A program made the translations under genes and the position numbers. The notes beneath the pieces were generated by a model. That model searched no databases. It had not been told where the DNA came from and saw only the letters and a list, made by a program, of their open reading frames with translations. A DNA stretch of 55,000 nucleotides from Dokdonia donghaensis DSW-1. GTDB taxonomy: Bacteria > Bacteroidota > Bacteroidia > Flavobacteriales > Flavobacteriaceae. The stretch is from positions 1 through 55,000 of the forward strand of contig NZ_CP015125.1 of assembly GCF_001653755.1 (NCBI RefSeq). The letters are read 5' to 3'. Of this stretch, positions 1 through 8,700 are shown one piece after another (the stretch's first letter is position 1; each line of letters opens with the position of its first letter).

Positions 1-284
1 TTAATATTACCAGCATATAGTGCAAAAAATGCTGTAAATAATATAGTAGCAATAAATCCTGATACCACTCCATTAGTAAGTCCGTCTGTGTAGCTAAAAG
101 CAGATCCGTTCTTAATCTTTGTATACTTAATCACCTCGTAAATACCAAAACCTACAATCACGCCATTAAAGAGCGAGAACATAACATTGGTATGAAGGTT
201 AAATAATGCGAGTACTAAAAAATATGCGATGAGCCCTCCTGCCATTGCGATGGCAAAACGTATGGGCATTGTGAATTTTGACAT
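1..284 (-). CDS. DUF4199-like small membrane protein (3' part missing)
   Basis: The frame opens with ATG at 284 on the minus strand and stays open to the window edge, so the C-terminus is missing. The visible 94 residues begin MSKFTMPIRFAIAMAGG and contain three hydrophobic stretches, at roughly residues 8-30, 33-50 and 72-92, separated by the polar segment EVIKYTKIKNGSAFSYTDG. This layout resembles the DUF4199 membrane proteins that are common in Bacteroidetes and have no assigned function. The family call is from memory of such sequences and is moderate; an integral membrane location is well supported. Confidence 0.6.
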   Translation of the reverse strand, partial: MSKFTMPIRFAIAMAGGLIAYFLVLALFNLHTNVMFSLFNGVIVGFGIYEVIKYTKIKNGSAFSYTDGLTNGVVSGFIATILFTAFFALYAGNI

Positions 285-367
285 AATGTTTATCTTTTTT
301 CTTTTAAAGATAAACAAATATTGAGTAAAAATCATAAGTGACTGTTAAATAACACTTTAACAACCTG

Positions 368-900
368 TTAAGAAACTCCTAACTTACTGAAGATGTCCCA
401 TATAACCACTCCCGCACTTAGAAATATTAAGAGAATGCTTAGTACCCACCTGCGGAATCTCAAGTACCGTCACTTAAAGACACAATCTCTTGCTGCACTC
501 CCTTTACCTCATTACCAAAAACAACAGCATACCTCTCCCCTTTTACAGGTAAACTTGTCTAGCATTACTGCATCTTCTGCTTGCTCTATAGCACAAAGCT
601 TCACACCTTGTTCTTTTAATTTTTGAGAAAGCGCTACTGAGTCTTCTACATACTCCCACGCTACAGCATCTGTTGCTCCCAGTGCTGTTTTTTGAATATC
701 GCGATGCGGCGGTGTAGCTGTGATACCACACAAATACACCTTTTCAACAAGGAAGGCATCTGCAGTGCGAAAAACCGAACCTACATTGTTGAGACTCCTT
801 ATGTTATCCAGCACGATAATAAGTGGCGTTTTTTCTGCCTCCTTAAATCTGCAACCGTTTTTCTGTTGAGTTCGCTATTCTTAAGCTTTCTATTATTCAC
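368..900 (-). CDS. SpoU/TrmH-family RNA 2'-O-methyltransferase, reading frame broken by indels
   Basis: The peptide NIRSLNNVGSVFRTADAF near the start and the downstream pieces YAVVFGNEVKGVQQ, EIPQVGTKHSLNIS and SAGVVIWDIFS are the three SpoU (SPOUT) motifs that bind S-adenosylmethionine in the trefoil knot. The pieces lie in order but in different frames. I place indels near 847 (one T missing in GATTTTAAG), 547, 462 and 420. With these repaired the protein would be about 177 residues from a GTG at 900 to TAA at 368, normal for a small TrmH-like enzyme that 2'-O-methylates tRNA or rRNA. Four indels in 530 bp next to a similarly damaged essential gene point to sequence error rather than decay. 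The exact RNA target cannot be told. Confidence 0.8.
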
Positions 901-947
901 GATGATAAAATATCTAGTATGGAGATGGTGTAAAAGATGGTGGTTTA

Positions 948-963
948 CGCTTTCGCGAAAGCG
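948..963. repeat. CGCTTTCGCGAAAGCG palindrome, exact copy
   Basis: Exact 16-bp copy, extended to 18 bp by A/T (947-964). It lies 8 nt downstream of the era stop codon. Confidence 0.97.
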
Positions 964-971
964 TACTTATA

Positions 972-1855
972 CTACTTCTGGTTATACCCAAAACGTTTGA
1001 GCTGGCGCTCGCTGCTTCTCCAGTTCTTATTTACTTTTACATAGAGCTCAAGGTGCACCTGCTTACCAAAGAATTTTTCTAAATCCTTACGAGCCTCCAC
1101 TCCCACTCGCTTAAGCGCAGTTCCTTTATGACCTATAATGATACCTTTCTGGCTATCACGCTCCACCATAATTACAGAGCGCATACGTATGATCTCATCT
1201 TCTTCAAAAAAGTCTTCTGTATCTATCTCTACTGCATAAGGAATTTCTTTCTTGTAGTGCATAAGATTTTCTCACGTATGATCTCATTTACAAAAAGCGC
1301 TCTGGCTTATCTGTAAGTTGGTCTTTAGGGTAAAATGCTGGAGACTCTGGCAATAGCTCTATAATTCTATTAAACACTTGTGGCACACCAAAGTTTTCAA
1401 GTGCAGAGATCGCAAAGACCTCAGCATTTGGAACTTTTTCTGACCACAGTTTTAACGCCTCGCCTAGCACCTCTTCATTACCCTTGTCTATTTTATTAAT
1501 GAGTAATAAAACGGGAATCTTTGCACCACGTATTTTATTAAAAAACGCTTCGTCTTTGAGCTCCTTTTCTCCTAGCTCTACTATGTAAAGTAGCACATCT
1601 GCATCTTCAAAGGCGCTTTTTACAAAGTCCATCATAGAGGCTTGTAGCTCGTATGCCGGCTTTATAATACCTGGGGTATCGCTCAAAATCATCTGAAAGT
1701 CCTCTCCGTTTACAATACCTAGTATAACGGTGACGTGTAGTTTGTGCTTTTGAGGTAATGATACTTAGGCGCTCACCCACAAAGGCATTCATAAGCGTAC
1801 TTTTACCCACATTTGGGTTTCCTATAATATTTACAAATCCGGCTTTGTGCGACAT
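972..1855 (-). CDS. era: GTPase Era, reading frame broken by indels
   Basis: Era is an essential GTPase that binds the 3' end of 16S rRNA during 30S assembly. In order, the sequence shows the P-loop GNPNVGKST, the G3 motif DTPG, the G4 motif NKID, the G5-like SAL, and a C-terminal KH domain with GIIIGHKGTALKRVG. These pieces occupy three frames. I see an extra base near 1725 (after TTRHR), a missing base in a T run near 1287 (within PERFFVNEI) and a missing base near 1262 (within KILMHYKKE). Corrected length is about 294 residues, normal for Era. I chose MSHKAGF at 1855 rather than the ATG 18 bp upstream because it matches the usual family start. Since Era is essential, sequencing or assembly error is more likely than a true pseudogene. 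Confidence 0.9.
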
Positions 1856-1956
1856 AGTGTTTCTTTTAGGCAAAGATACTTTAAATAGTACGTTTGCCTT
1901 TATGGATATAAAGAGTTATTAATTATGCAAATGATGTGTGGTTATGGGAGGTATTA

Positions 1957-1972
1957 CGCTTTCGCGAAAGCG
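1957..1972. repeat. CGCTTTCGCGAAAGCG palindrome, exact copy
   Basis: Exact copy with flanking A/T (1956-1973), 6 nt downstream of the stop codon of the methyltransferase gene that ends at 1979. Confidence 0.97.
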
Positions 1973-1978
1973 TACTAA

Positions 1979-2440
1979 TTACGATCTAGGTTTTGCCAGG
2001 GCTCTGTCATATAACACGATGCTCCCAGCCACTGCAACATTAAGGCTTAGGGTAGAAGAGAACTTTACAAGAAAGTGAGATCTATCTATCGCTTCACGTG
2101 TAAGGCCGTGATCTTCTGCCCCTAGTAAATAAACACAGCGCCTGGGGTGCTCAAAAGTCTCTAGCGGTTGTGCACGCTCATCTAGCTCTACACCTACAAT
2201 GCGAGCACCTTTAGGTAAGTGGTTAAAAAAGTCATCAAAATTATCATAATGATAATAAGGCATCGCACTTACAGCATTATGTGTATCACTAGCCTGCTTT
2301 GCATATCTATTACCTATAGTAAAAATGAAACTAGCACCTAGGTTTTGAGCAGATCGCCACAAGACACCCAGATTTTCTGGTGTTTTACCATTCTGGATAC
2401 CTATCCCAAAAAACTCATTTGTAAAATTATCTGGCTGCAT
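1979..2440 (-). CDS. TrmH-family RNA methyltransferase
   Basis: A 153-residue intact SpoU-class methyltransferase. The first SpoU motif is NGKTPENLGVLWRSAQNLGASFIFTIG, given here as NGKTPENLG followed by LWRSAQNLGA (about residues 17-36). The second is VYLLGAEDHGL (about 113-123), and the third SLSLNVAVAGSIVLYDR is near the C-terminus. Together they form the knotted cofactor site. Family members methylate ribose 2'-OH in tRNA or rRNA; the target is not visible here. It is separate from the damaged paralogue at 368-900 and shows no frame problems, which helps delimit the low-quality stretch. The repeat palindrome follows its stop codon. Confidence 0.88.
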   Translation of the reverse strand: MQPDNFTNEFFGIGIQNGKTPENLGVLWRSAQNLGASFIFTIGNRYAKQASDTHNAVSAMPYYHYDNFDDFFNHLPKGARIVGVELDERAQPLETFEHPRRCVYLLGAEDHGLTREAIDRSHFLVKFSSTLSLNVAVAGSIVLYDRALAKPRS

Positions 2441-2463
2441 ATATATGAGACTATGATATAAAT

Positions 2464-2497
2464 AAAAAAGAGACCATCATAGCTGAGGCCTCTTTTA
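2464..2497 (-). terminator. Candidate intrinsic terminator
   Basis: AAAAAAGAG and CTCTTTTATT can pair around a loop of about 16 nt. On the minus strand this lies directly after the small gene ending at 2500 and before the methyltransferase start. The stem is short and imperfect, so the call is modest. Confidence 0.45.
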
Positions 2498-2499
2498 TT

Positions 2500-2736
2500 T
2501 TACATACTATCTGGTCTACCCTTCAAGCGTTTTTCGATCTTCTTTTTCTTTTCTGTGAGACGCTTCATTGCATCCATTATTTCAGAGTCCTTAGTCTCTT
2601 TAAAAATCTCATTCAGTGCAAGAATGAGGCGTTTTGCTTCTCTTGAAGCTGCAACGCGATCACTGGTGGACATATTGCTCATTGAAGCATTCTCAAAAGC
2701 CACCGCTTCTTCCATTAATTTCATACAGTATTTCAA
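2500..2736 (-). CDS. Small charged conserved-looking protein
   Basis: A 78-residue protein, MKYCMKLMEEAVAFENAS at the N-terminus and KKKKIEKRLKGRPDSM at the C-terminus. It is predicted to be mostly helical and has no signal peptide or membrane segment. The C-terminal half is rich in Lys and Glu and could form a short coiled coil (residues about 45-70). I do not recognise a family. It sits between an RNA methyltransferase and a YgjV-like membrane protein, all on the same strand, and a hairpin follows the stop codon. The lysine-rich tail could bind nucleic acid, but that is only a guess. Confidence 0.65.
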   Translation of the reverse strand: MKYCMKLMEEAVAFENASMSNMSTSDRVAASREAKRLILALNEIFKETKDSEIMDAMKRLTEKKKKIEKRLKGRPDSM

Positions 2737-2848
2737 ATTTTGGCGAATGTAATGTAACTCACCATATTATACAAGATTTACCTATAAATACTTACACTAC
2801 TCGTATTTAAATAATTGATAATGAAGCACAAAAGGCACGAAAAGTCCT

Positions 2849-2857
2849 ACTTTCGCG
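2849..2857. repeat. Half copy of the CGCTTTCGCGAAAGCG palindrome
   Basis: ACTTTCGCG matches half of the palindrome and sits directly after the stop codon of the gene at 2859, the usual location of intact copies. It may be a decayed copy; a chance match cannot be excluded. Confidence 0.35.
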
Positions 2858-2858
2858 G

Positions 2859-3083
2859 TTAATTAATAGGCTTTTTTACAAAAAGGTAATACCCATTTAT
2901 TAGCAATATCGCAACATTAGTTACGATTACTGGTATACTTGACAACAATACTCCATACACCACAAAAAATGCACAACCCACTGAGTTTACAATACGTAGT
3001 GTACGTATATCTTTAAACAAAAATGACAACAGCACAAATAAACTGGCTAGATAACCGATAATTTCGGTAGGATTAATTTCCAT
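2859..3083 (-). CDS. YgjV-like small inner membrane protein
   Basis: A 74-residue protein with three hydrophobic segments (about residues 7-24, 32-48 and 50-68) and almost no soluble part; it ends in FVKKPIN. The pattern ASLFVLLSFLFKD, then RIVNSVGCAFFVVYG, then TNVAILLINGYYL resembles the YgjV/Imp family of small membrane proteins of unknown function. It probably lies in the cytoplasmic membrane. No operon partner is evident: the next gene on this strand is 100 bp away. Confidence 0.7.
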   Translation of the reverse strand: MEINPTEIIGYLASLFVLLSFLFKDIRTLRIVNSVGCAFFVVYGVLLSSIPVIVTNVAILLINGYYLFVKKPIN

Positions 3084-3181
3084 AATACTTGTTTTTAATT
3101 TTTTGACACTCTTAAGCTCTCATAATTTATTTCATATCACAAATCATCTAGCGCTTCAAGAACAACAATGTTATTGCATAA

Positions 3182-3212
3182 AAAAAGTCTCAACTTGTGA
3201 TTGAGACTTTTT
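3182..3212. terminator. Intrinsic terminator after tRNA-fMet
   Basis: AAAAAGTCTCAA (3182-3193) and TTGAGACTTTTT (3201-3212) form a perfect 12-bp stem with the 7-nt loop CTTGTGA. The T tract on the minus strand follows the tRNA 3' end by about 6 nt, so it is well placed to end the tRNA transcript. It can work in both directions. Confidence 0.85.
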
Positions 3213-3218
3213 ACTTAG

Positions 3219-3291
3219 TAGCGGGAACTGGACTCGAACCAGTGACCTTCGGGTTATGAGCCCGACGAGCTGCCTACTGCTCTATCCCGCG
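3219..3291 (-). tRNA. tRNA-fMet (initiator), anticodon CAT
   Basis: Read on the minus strand, the 73-nt molecule folds as a cloverleaf. The acceptor stem is GCGGGA/TCCCGC, the D stem GAGC/GCTC, the anticodon stem TCGGG/CCCGA with loop CTCATAA, and the T stem ACTGG/CCAGT with loop TTCGAGT. The three G:C pairs next to the anticodon loop and the unpaired first position (C1 opposite T72) are the marks of bacterial initiator tRNA rather than elongator Met. The 3' CCA is not encoded; the sequence after the discriminator A is CTA. A strong hairpin follows the 3' end. Confidence 0.95.
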
Positions 3292-3350
3292 ATGTATGTT
3301 CCAGTAACACGTTTCTTGATTAGGCCATCAGTACTGCGTTAATTGGAGTG

Positions 3351-3358
3351 CAAATATA
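3351..3358 (-). promoter_or_regulatory. Candidate -7 element for tRNA-fMet
   Basis: On the minus strand TATATTTG matches the Bacteroidetes -7 consensus TAnnTTTG exactly and lies about 60 nt upstream of the tRNA. I see no clear -33 TTG at the usual spacing, so this rests on one box. Confidence 0.45.
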
Positions 3359-3528
3359 CAACCGTTTTTGTCATATATAAAAGGAAAATGTAGGATATTT
3401 TTTTAATTATTCGCAACCATCACATAGACAGGTATATCTGTAACAATATATATAATTGAGAGTAGGTAATACTGTATTAAAATCTCAAATACTACCTCAA
3501 GATGTACAAAATAGAAATGAGAAATGAC

Positions 3529-3708
3529 TTATTGTTCAATATCAAGAGCCTCAAAACCTACAAGTTCTTGCGCCTCAAAAGTAGTGCGTACTTCTATAGG
3601 GTTGCAACACACCTCACAATCTTCTACATAAACCGTACTCACAGATGGATCTAATAACATAGACACCTCTTCCCAGCAATACGGACATTGAAAAAAATGC
3701 TCATACAT
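3529..3708 (-). CDS. CPXCG-motif cysteine-rich small protein
   Basis: A 59-residue protein from ATG at 3708 to TAA at 3529. It begins MYEHFFQCPYCWEEVSMLLD and carries a second pair in DCEVCCNPIEV. The arrangement CPYC then CEVCC, about 24 residues apart, is that of the CPXCG cysteine-rich proteins, probably a small zinc ribbon. No membrane segment is visible. The function of the family is unknown. The gene ends in an acidic tail, FEALDIEQ. The gap between it and the upstream tolC gene holds one palindrome copy. Confidence 0.82.
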   Translation of the reverse strand: MYEHFFQCPYCWEEVSMLLDPSVSTVYVEDCEVCCNPIEVRTTFEAQELVGFEALDIEQ

Positions 3709-3725
3709 AATGTAATCTTTTGTTG

Positions 3726-3741
3726 CGCTTTCGCGAAAGCG
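3726..3741. repeat. CGCTTTCGCGAAAGCG palindrome, exact copy
   Basis: Exact copy 8 nt downstream of the stop codon of the TolC-like gene and 18 nt upstream of the CPXCG gene start. Confidence 0.97.
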
Positions 3742-3749
3742 TAATTAAC

Positions 3750-5087
3750 CTAGAACTTCACATTAAGTAGTTGCCCTGTGAGCTGCAGCAGTGTTATCTC
3801 TGCCAGCTTTGCGGTGTACTTTGCAGCGTTCTTAGTGGTTTGTGCGTTGAGCAAGTTAAGTTGAGCTTGTCTAAACTCTACACTACTCACCTGCCCAAGT
3901 TTAAATCGTTCTTGTGATCTATCAAAGTTAGCCTGACTTGTAATTACATTTTGCTCTTGTAGTTCATAAATTTTAAGAGCATTAAGATAATCACCTTTTG
4001 CATTTGCTATATCTCTTAGTACTTGCTGTTGTAGCTGTTCTTGAGTATACTTTTGATTTTCTAAAAATATCTTTGCATTTTTTACTCCTATAATAGAGCG
4101 GCCTCCGTCAAAGAGATTCCACTGTAGGGTTGCGCCGGTTTGAAAACCTGTAGACGTGCTTGAGGCAAGAAAATTTGTAGCAGGAAAGTTACCCTCTGTC
4201 CAGCCATAACTACCTGTAAGACCTATTGTAGGTAAAAGCAAAGATTTAGCTTGTTTAATTTGATAATCACTTATAGTAATATTTTGCTCTGCCTGTAATA
4301 TAGACACGTTATTTCTTATACCTTCACTTATATAACCTTCTACCTCAAGTGGGTTTACAAAGGTAACTGTAGTATCTGCACTCTTTAAATCTTCTAGCTC
4401 TCTTGCGAGCACTACATTAAGATCTCGCTGTGCGTTGCGTAACTGCTGTCTTGTATTAAGAATATTTGTACTATCTGTTACAATATCTACCTGCGCATTG
4501 AGCACTTCTAATTTGTTTACTTGGCCATAATCAAATTGATATTGCGCACGCACCTCCCTAGCTTTTGAAATATCTAATGCGGTTTCTAAAACAGCTAAAT
4601 TTTCTTCTATACGAGCCACTTCATAATACACAGAGAATAATTGAAGCATTACATTCTCTATAGTCTCCCTTGCCTGTAGCTTTGAGAGGCCATATTGCTC
4701 TTTTAATGTTTTATAATTATAATATCTACCTAGACCATCAAAAAGCGTATAATTAAGATTTATAGATGCGTTATAACGTGTGGTCTCTGCTCCATCTACA
4801 GTGCTTACATTACCATCTTGAAAGGTAGCCTCTTGATCATCTATACTATAATTTACACCTGCATTACCTGTGAGGGATGGCAAGTAGCCACTATTTAATA
4901 TACTTTTATTGTTTTCGGCTATGGTAACTTGATTATTAGCGAGTAGTATCCCAAAGTTATTCTCAAGCATTATCTGCACGGCTTCTTCTTTTGTGAGCAA
5001 TTGTGCCGGGAGGTCTTGTGCATACGCTTTCGCGAAAGCAAAAAACAATACCATAGCAACTATACTTTTTATAAAAGATTGTTTCAT
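3750..5087 (-). CDS. TolC-family outer membrane efflux protein
   Basis: A 445-residue outer membrane channel of the OEP family, the exit duct of a tripartite efflux pump. Residues 1-23 form a Sec signal peptide ending AKAYAQ. Two repeated halves follow, each with long amphipathic helices (for example AREVRAQYQFDYGQVNKLEV and its counterpart SQERFKLGQVSSVEFRQAQL) and a beta-strand segment (INLNYTLFDG; LQWNLFDGG). The start overlaps the stop of the upstream 226-residue gene by 4 nt (ATGA), implying translational coupling. It is the last gene of the adaptor-pump-unknown-TolC operon. A near-perfect palindrome copy encodes AFAKA within the signal peptide. Confidence 0.93.
   Translation of the reverse strand: MKQSFIKSIVAMVLFFAFAKAYAQDLPAQLLTKEEAVQIMLENNFGILLANNQVTIAENNKSILNSGYLPSLTGNAGVNYSIDDQEATFQDGNVSTVDGAETTRYNASINLNYTLFDGLGRYYNYKTLKEQYGLSKLQARETIENVMLQLFSVYYEVARIEENLAVLETALDISKAREVRAQYQFDYGQVNKLEVLNAQVDIVTDSTNILNTRQQLRNAQRDLNVVLARELEDLKSADTTVTFVNPLEVEGYISEGIRNNVSILQAEQNITISDYQIKQAKSLLLPTIGLTGSYGWTEGNFPATNFLASSTSTGFQTGATLQWNLFDGGRSIIGVKNAKIFLENQKYTQEQLQQQVLRDIANAKGDYLNALKIYELQEQNVITSQANFDRSQERFKLGQVSSVEFRQAQLNLLNAQTTKNAAKYTAKLAEITLLQLTGQLLNVKF
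5025..5040. repeat. CGCTTTCGCGAAAGCG palindrome, one mismatch, inside tolC
   Basis: Fifteen of 16 bases match (final G is A). On the coding strand it encodes Ala-Phe-Ala-Lys-Ala at residues about 17-21, the end of the signal peptide hydrophobic core. Confidence 0.93.
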
Positions 5088-5764
5088 CTGTTTGCAGTCA
5101 TTTTAAGTAATAATGTTTCTAGCGTACGTCTTTGCACTAGGTTGTCTTGATTTGCCCTTATGAACTCAATATCATCTATATGAAAAACGAGTTCACCTTC
5201 TTCTTCTTCAATCCCGAGCTGGCTACTTAGGTAAGTTTGAGCTCCAGGTAGTCCTCCTTTTTTTATAGTTACTTCATCTCCAGATTTAGTAAGCAAAAAG
5301 CTATTAAAATCTAAAAAGCGCTCTATGCCTGATAGCATTTTAAAACCTACAAGTCCAGCAGTAATCATTAACACATACATAAACAACTTATCAAGTCCAA
5401 ACTCGTTATCGCCGGTAAAAATTGCAACGAGTAGCCAGAAAGCTATAAGCCCTACAAGTGACAGTAACACTCCTAGTACTATGGATATGATATCCATAAT
5501 TTTTGCTTTGGAAGTGCGCTTTACTATAATCTCTCCTGTGGTTGTGTTTTCTTCATAATGAAAGCCTAGTTCTTCTAGGTTTTCAAGATTTGCGATGGCC
5601 GCTTCTTTTTGTGCAATTTGCTCTTCTAGCTTTTCTGTAGAAACATCAATAGATCTATTTCTAATAGTATCTAGCAAGTTAAGTTTTGCTTCGTAAGTAA
5701 GCTTGTCGCTATGCTCTAGCACGGCAACAATTTCTCGCGGTGTATGATTTTTATACAAATTCAT
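5084..5764 (-). CDS. Unknown two-TM protein inside the RND operon
   Basis: A 226-residue protein I cannot assign. It begins MNLYKNHTPREIVAVLEHSD and has a cytoplasmic-looking helical N-terminus with a probable coiled coil (about residues 35-65, EEQIAQKEAAIANLENLEEL). Two membrane segments follow (about 90-115 and 128-146). The soluble C-terminal part is acidic (GIEEEEGELVFHIDDIEFI). It starts 1 nt after the pump gene stop and overlaps tolC by 4 nt, so it is almost certainly co-translated with both. No signal peptide or catalytic motif is visible. An accessory or assembly role for the pump is inferred only from position. Confidence 0.85.
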   Translation of the reverse strand: MNLYKNHTPREIVAVLEHSDKLTYEAKLNLLDTIRNRSIDVSTEKLEEQIAQKEAAIANLENLEELGFHYEENTTTGEIIVKRTSKAKIMDIISIVLGVLLSLVGLIAFWLLVAIFTGDNEFGLDKLFMYVLMITAGLVGFKMLSGIERFLDFNSFLLTKSGDEVTIKKGGLPGAQTYLSSQLGIEEEEGELVFHIDDIEFIRANQDNLVQRRTLETLLLKMTANR

Positions 5765-5765
5765 T

Positions 5766-8700
5766 TTACGCTATATCTGTTTTAGGCTTAAAGGCAACTT
5801 GAAGCTCTTGGTTGTCATTATCGTGCTCTTCTTCCATTTCCTTTACGGCTCTCTCTTGATTTTCTCTAGCTGTCTTTCTTCCCTTCTGTAACATATCTGT
5901 AGTGGTCTTTACCCAGTTGCTAAATGATAAAAAGATAGGAAGCATTACAAGCGTAAGTACCGTTGCAAAGCCTATCCCGTATGCAATAGATATTGCCATA
6001 GGGATTAAGAACTGTGCTTGTCTACTCTCTTCAAAAATAAGCGGAGCAAGACCAGCAATAGTTGTGATTGAGGTAAGAAAGATAGCTCTAAATCTAGAAC
6101 GACCAGCATCAAAAATAGCATCCTCAAAGGTCATACCCTCTCTTAGGTTAGTATTAAACTTACCTATAAGTACCAAGCCATCATTAACCATAATCCCTAT
6201 CAAGGCTATAATACCAAGCATAGATAATATGTTAAGCGGGAAATCGTGTATCCAGTGCCCCCAGGCTACTGCCGGTAAACTCAATGGTATGAGAAGCAAT
6301 AACATCAACGGCTGACTATAACTTCTAAAGGTAAATGCAATCACTATATAAATAAGTAATAGCACCGTAAGGCCTACAGGTATAAGTGAGTCTGTAAGTT
6401 TACCTGCCTCTCTGTTTTGACCTTCGTATGATGGTGTTACTGTAGGATACTTAGATAATATCTCTGGCATCACGTTAGTACGCAAATCTGTCATTACATC
6501 TGTGGCACTTACTTCTTTTGGGTTTTTGAGATCTGCAAGTATTTGTATCTCCCTTCTACCCTCAAGGTGGTTTACTGCCACATCACCACGCTCAATAGTG
6601 TAAGATGCTATCTCATTGAGAGGCACCTTTGCTCCAGATGGCGTAGTGATACGCATATCATCTAGATTAGATATAGATGATCTATTATCCCGATCATAAC
6701 GCACCCATACTCTTATCTCATCTTGACCTCTCTGAAAGCGCTGCGCTTGTGCCCCAAAGAATCCTGCTCGTACCTGTGCCATTACAGTTTGCAAATTGAG
6801 TCCCAGTGAGTATGCAGACTCGTTGAGCTCTAATCTAATTTCTTTAATACCCGCAGGGTCGTTATCTGTTATATCTTTTAAAACTGGGTTTGTCTCTAAG
6901 GACTTCTTCAGTTCTTCCTTTGCGGCTTTAAGCTCTGCAATATTATTACCCAATAGAGAAACAGCTACTGGACTTCCTCCGAAGTTACCTCCACCTCCAT
7001 ACACAAGGCTTTCTTTACCTATAACAGGCCCCACCTTTTCTTGTATCATATTACCTACAATATCTGAGGTCACTTCATTAGGTCGCTCTTCTCCTGGCAA
7101 TAAATTTATACTCAAAGAGGCTGTAGAGGTACCTGGGCCAATGTTTTTGATAATGTTTTCAAACATTGGGCCGTCTATTTCATTTTTATACTTTTCAGTG
7201 AGCTCTTTATTAGTCTCTATAACCTTTTCTTCTATCATAGAGATAATACTATCTGTAATAGCGGCATTTGTACCATTAGGCATTTCAAGACTTATTCTCA
7301 CATTGTCACTCGCCACTCTCGGGAAAAACGCTCCACGTATAATACCCGCCTCAAAACTCCCAGAAGTGAGTAAAATAAAGGCAATAAAAATTGAGAACAT
7401 CAAAAACTTATAATCAAGCGCAAACCTTAAAACTGGGCTATACACACGATCACGTAACCAGACCATAATACGGTCTCCAAACTCATTTATATAACGCAGA
7501 TTTGAGAATAGCTTTGCCATTCCCTTTTTAGGCTTATTACTTTGTGCTCGCAATGCCTTAGAATGTGCAAGGTGAGCTGGCAGTATAATGAGGGCTTCTA
7601 CAAGAGAAACAAGCAACGTAAGCATTACTATAACCGAAACCTCTCCGAAAAACTCACCTATTCTTCCATCCAAAAATAAGAAAATACCAAAAGCCAGAAT
7701 CGTTGTAGTGATTGCCGAAAGTATAGGAGGCAACACTTCCATTGTTCCATCTACAGCAGCTTGTATAGGTGTTTTACCACGTTCATAATGCTGGTAGATG
7801 TTTTCTGCTATCACAATACCGTCATCTACCAGAATACCTATCACGATGATCATCCCAAATAATGATAATACATTAATCGTCACATTAAAATAGCCTGCAA
7901 GCATAAACATCCCTAAGAATGCCACGGGAAGTCCAAAGGCTACCCAGAATGCTAGTCGAGTATTTAAGAATACTGATAGAAACAATAGCACTAAGAGCAT
8001 CCCTACAATAGCATTTTCAGTAAGGAGGGCAGTACGCTGTACAAGGGTTATAGATAAGTCACTTACAACAGCAAGTTGCACATTATTATATTTAGCATTA
8101 AAGTCTTCTATATACACTTTTGCCTTTTCTGCGGCGCCTATAAGATCTTCTGTATTTGTAGAGGTTATCGTCACATTTACAGCAAGATTTCCATTAAAGT
8201 AGTTTGCATTAGGTGTTTCAGAAAAACGATCTCTTACCTCTGCCACGTCTTTAAGGCGTATCGTTTGCCCGCTTGCGTCTGATCGCACTATTACATTAGA
8301 CAACTCATCCCCGTAGTAAGCTCTATTATTTGCACGTATAAGATACTCTTCGGCTTCCGTTTTTATAGACCCGCCTGTAGTGAGAATATTAGATGTGCTT
8401 ACCGCCTGAGATACATCTGCAAAAGACAAATCGTAAGCAAGTAAACTGTTTTCATTTACAGCTATCTCAATTTCTTCTTCAGGATATCCAGATATTGCTA
8501 TTTGAGAAATACCATCTATACCCCTCAGGTCATTTTCTACCTGTCGCCCTATTTGTTTTAAAGTCTCAAGCGATACGTTTTCTCCGCTTATAGAAAAAGA
8601 TATAGTTTGCCTTATAGCCTCAACTTTTGCTACCACTAGAGGCTCCATACCAGAAGGAAATGATGGTACGCGATCTACAGCGTTCTTTACTTCAAGAAGC

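Noticed and set aside
368..1855. Calling the methyltransferase and era true pseudogenes
   Set aside because: The indels cluster in one 1.5-kb stretch, and Era is essential. Codon-level similarity is fully kept on both sides of each indel, so sequence error is more likely than decay.
5900..7400. Plus-strand open frames within the RND pump gene
   Set aside because: They are antisense to a well-supported 1082-residue gene and resemble no family.
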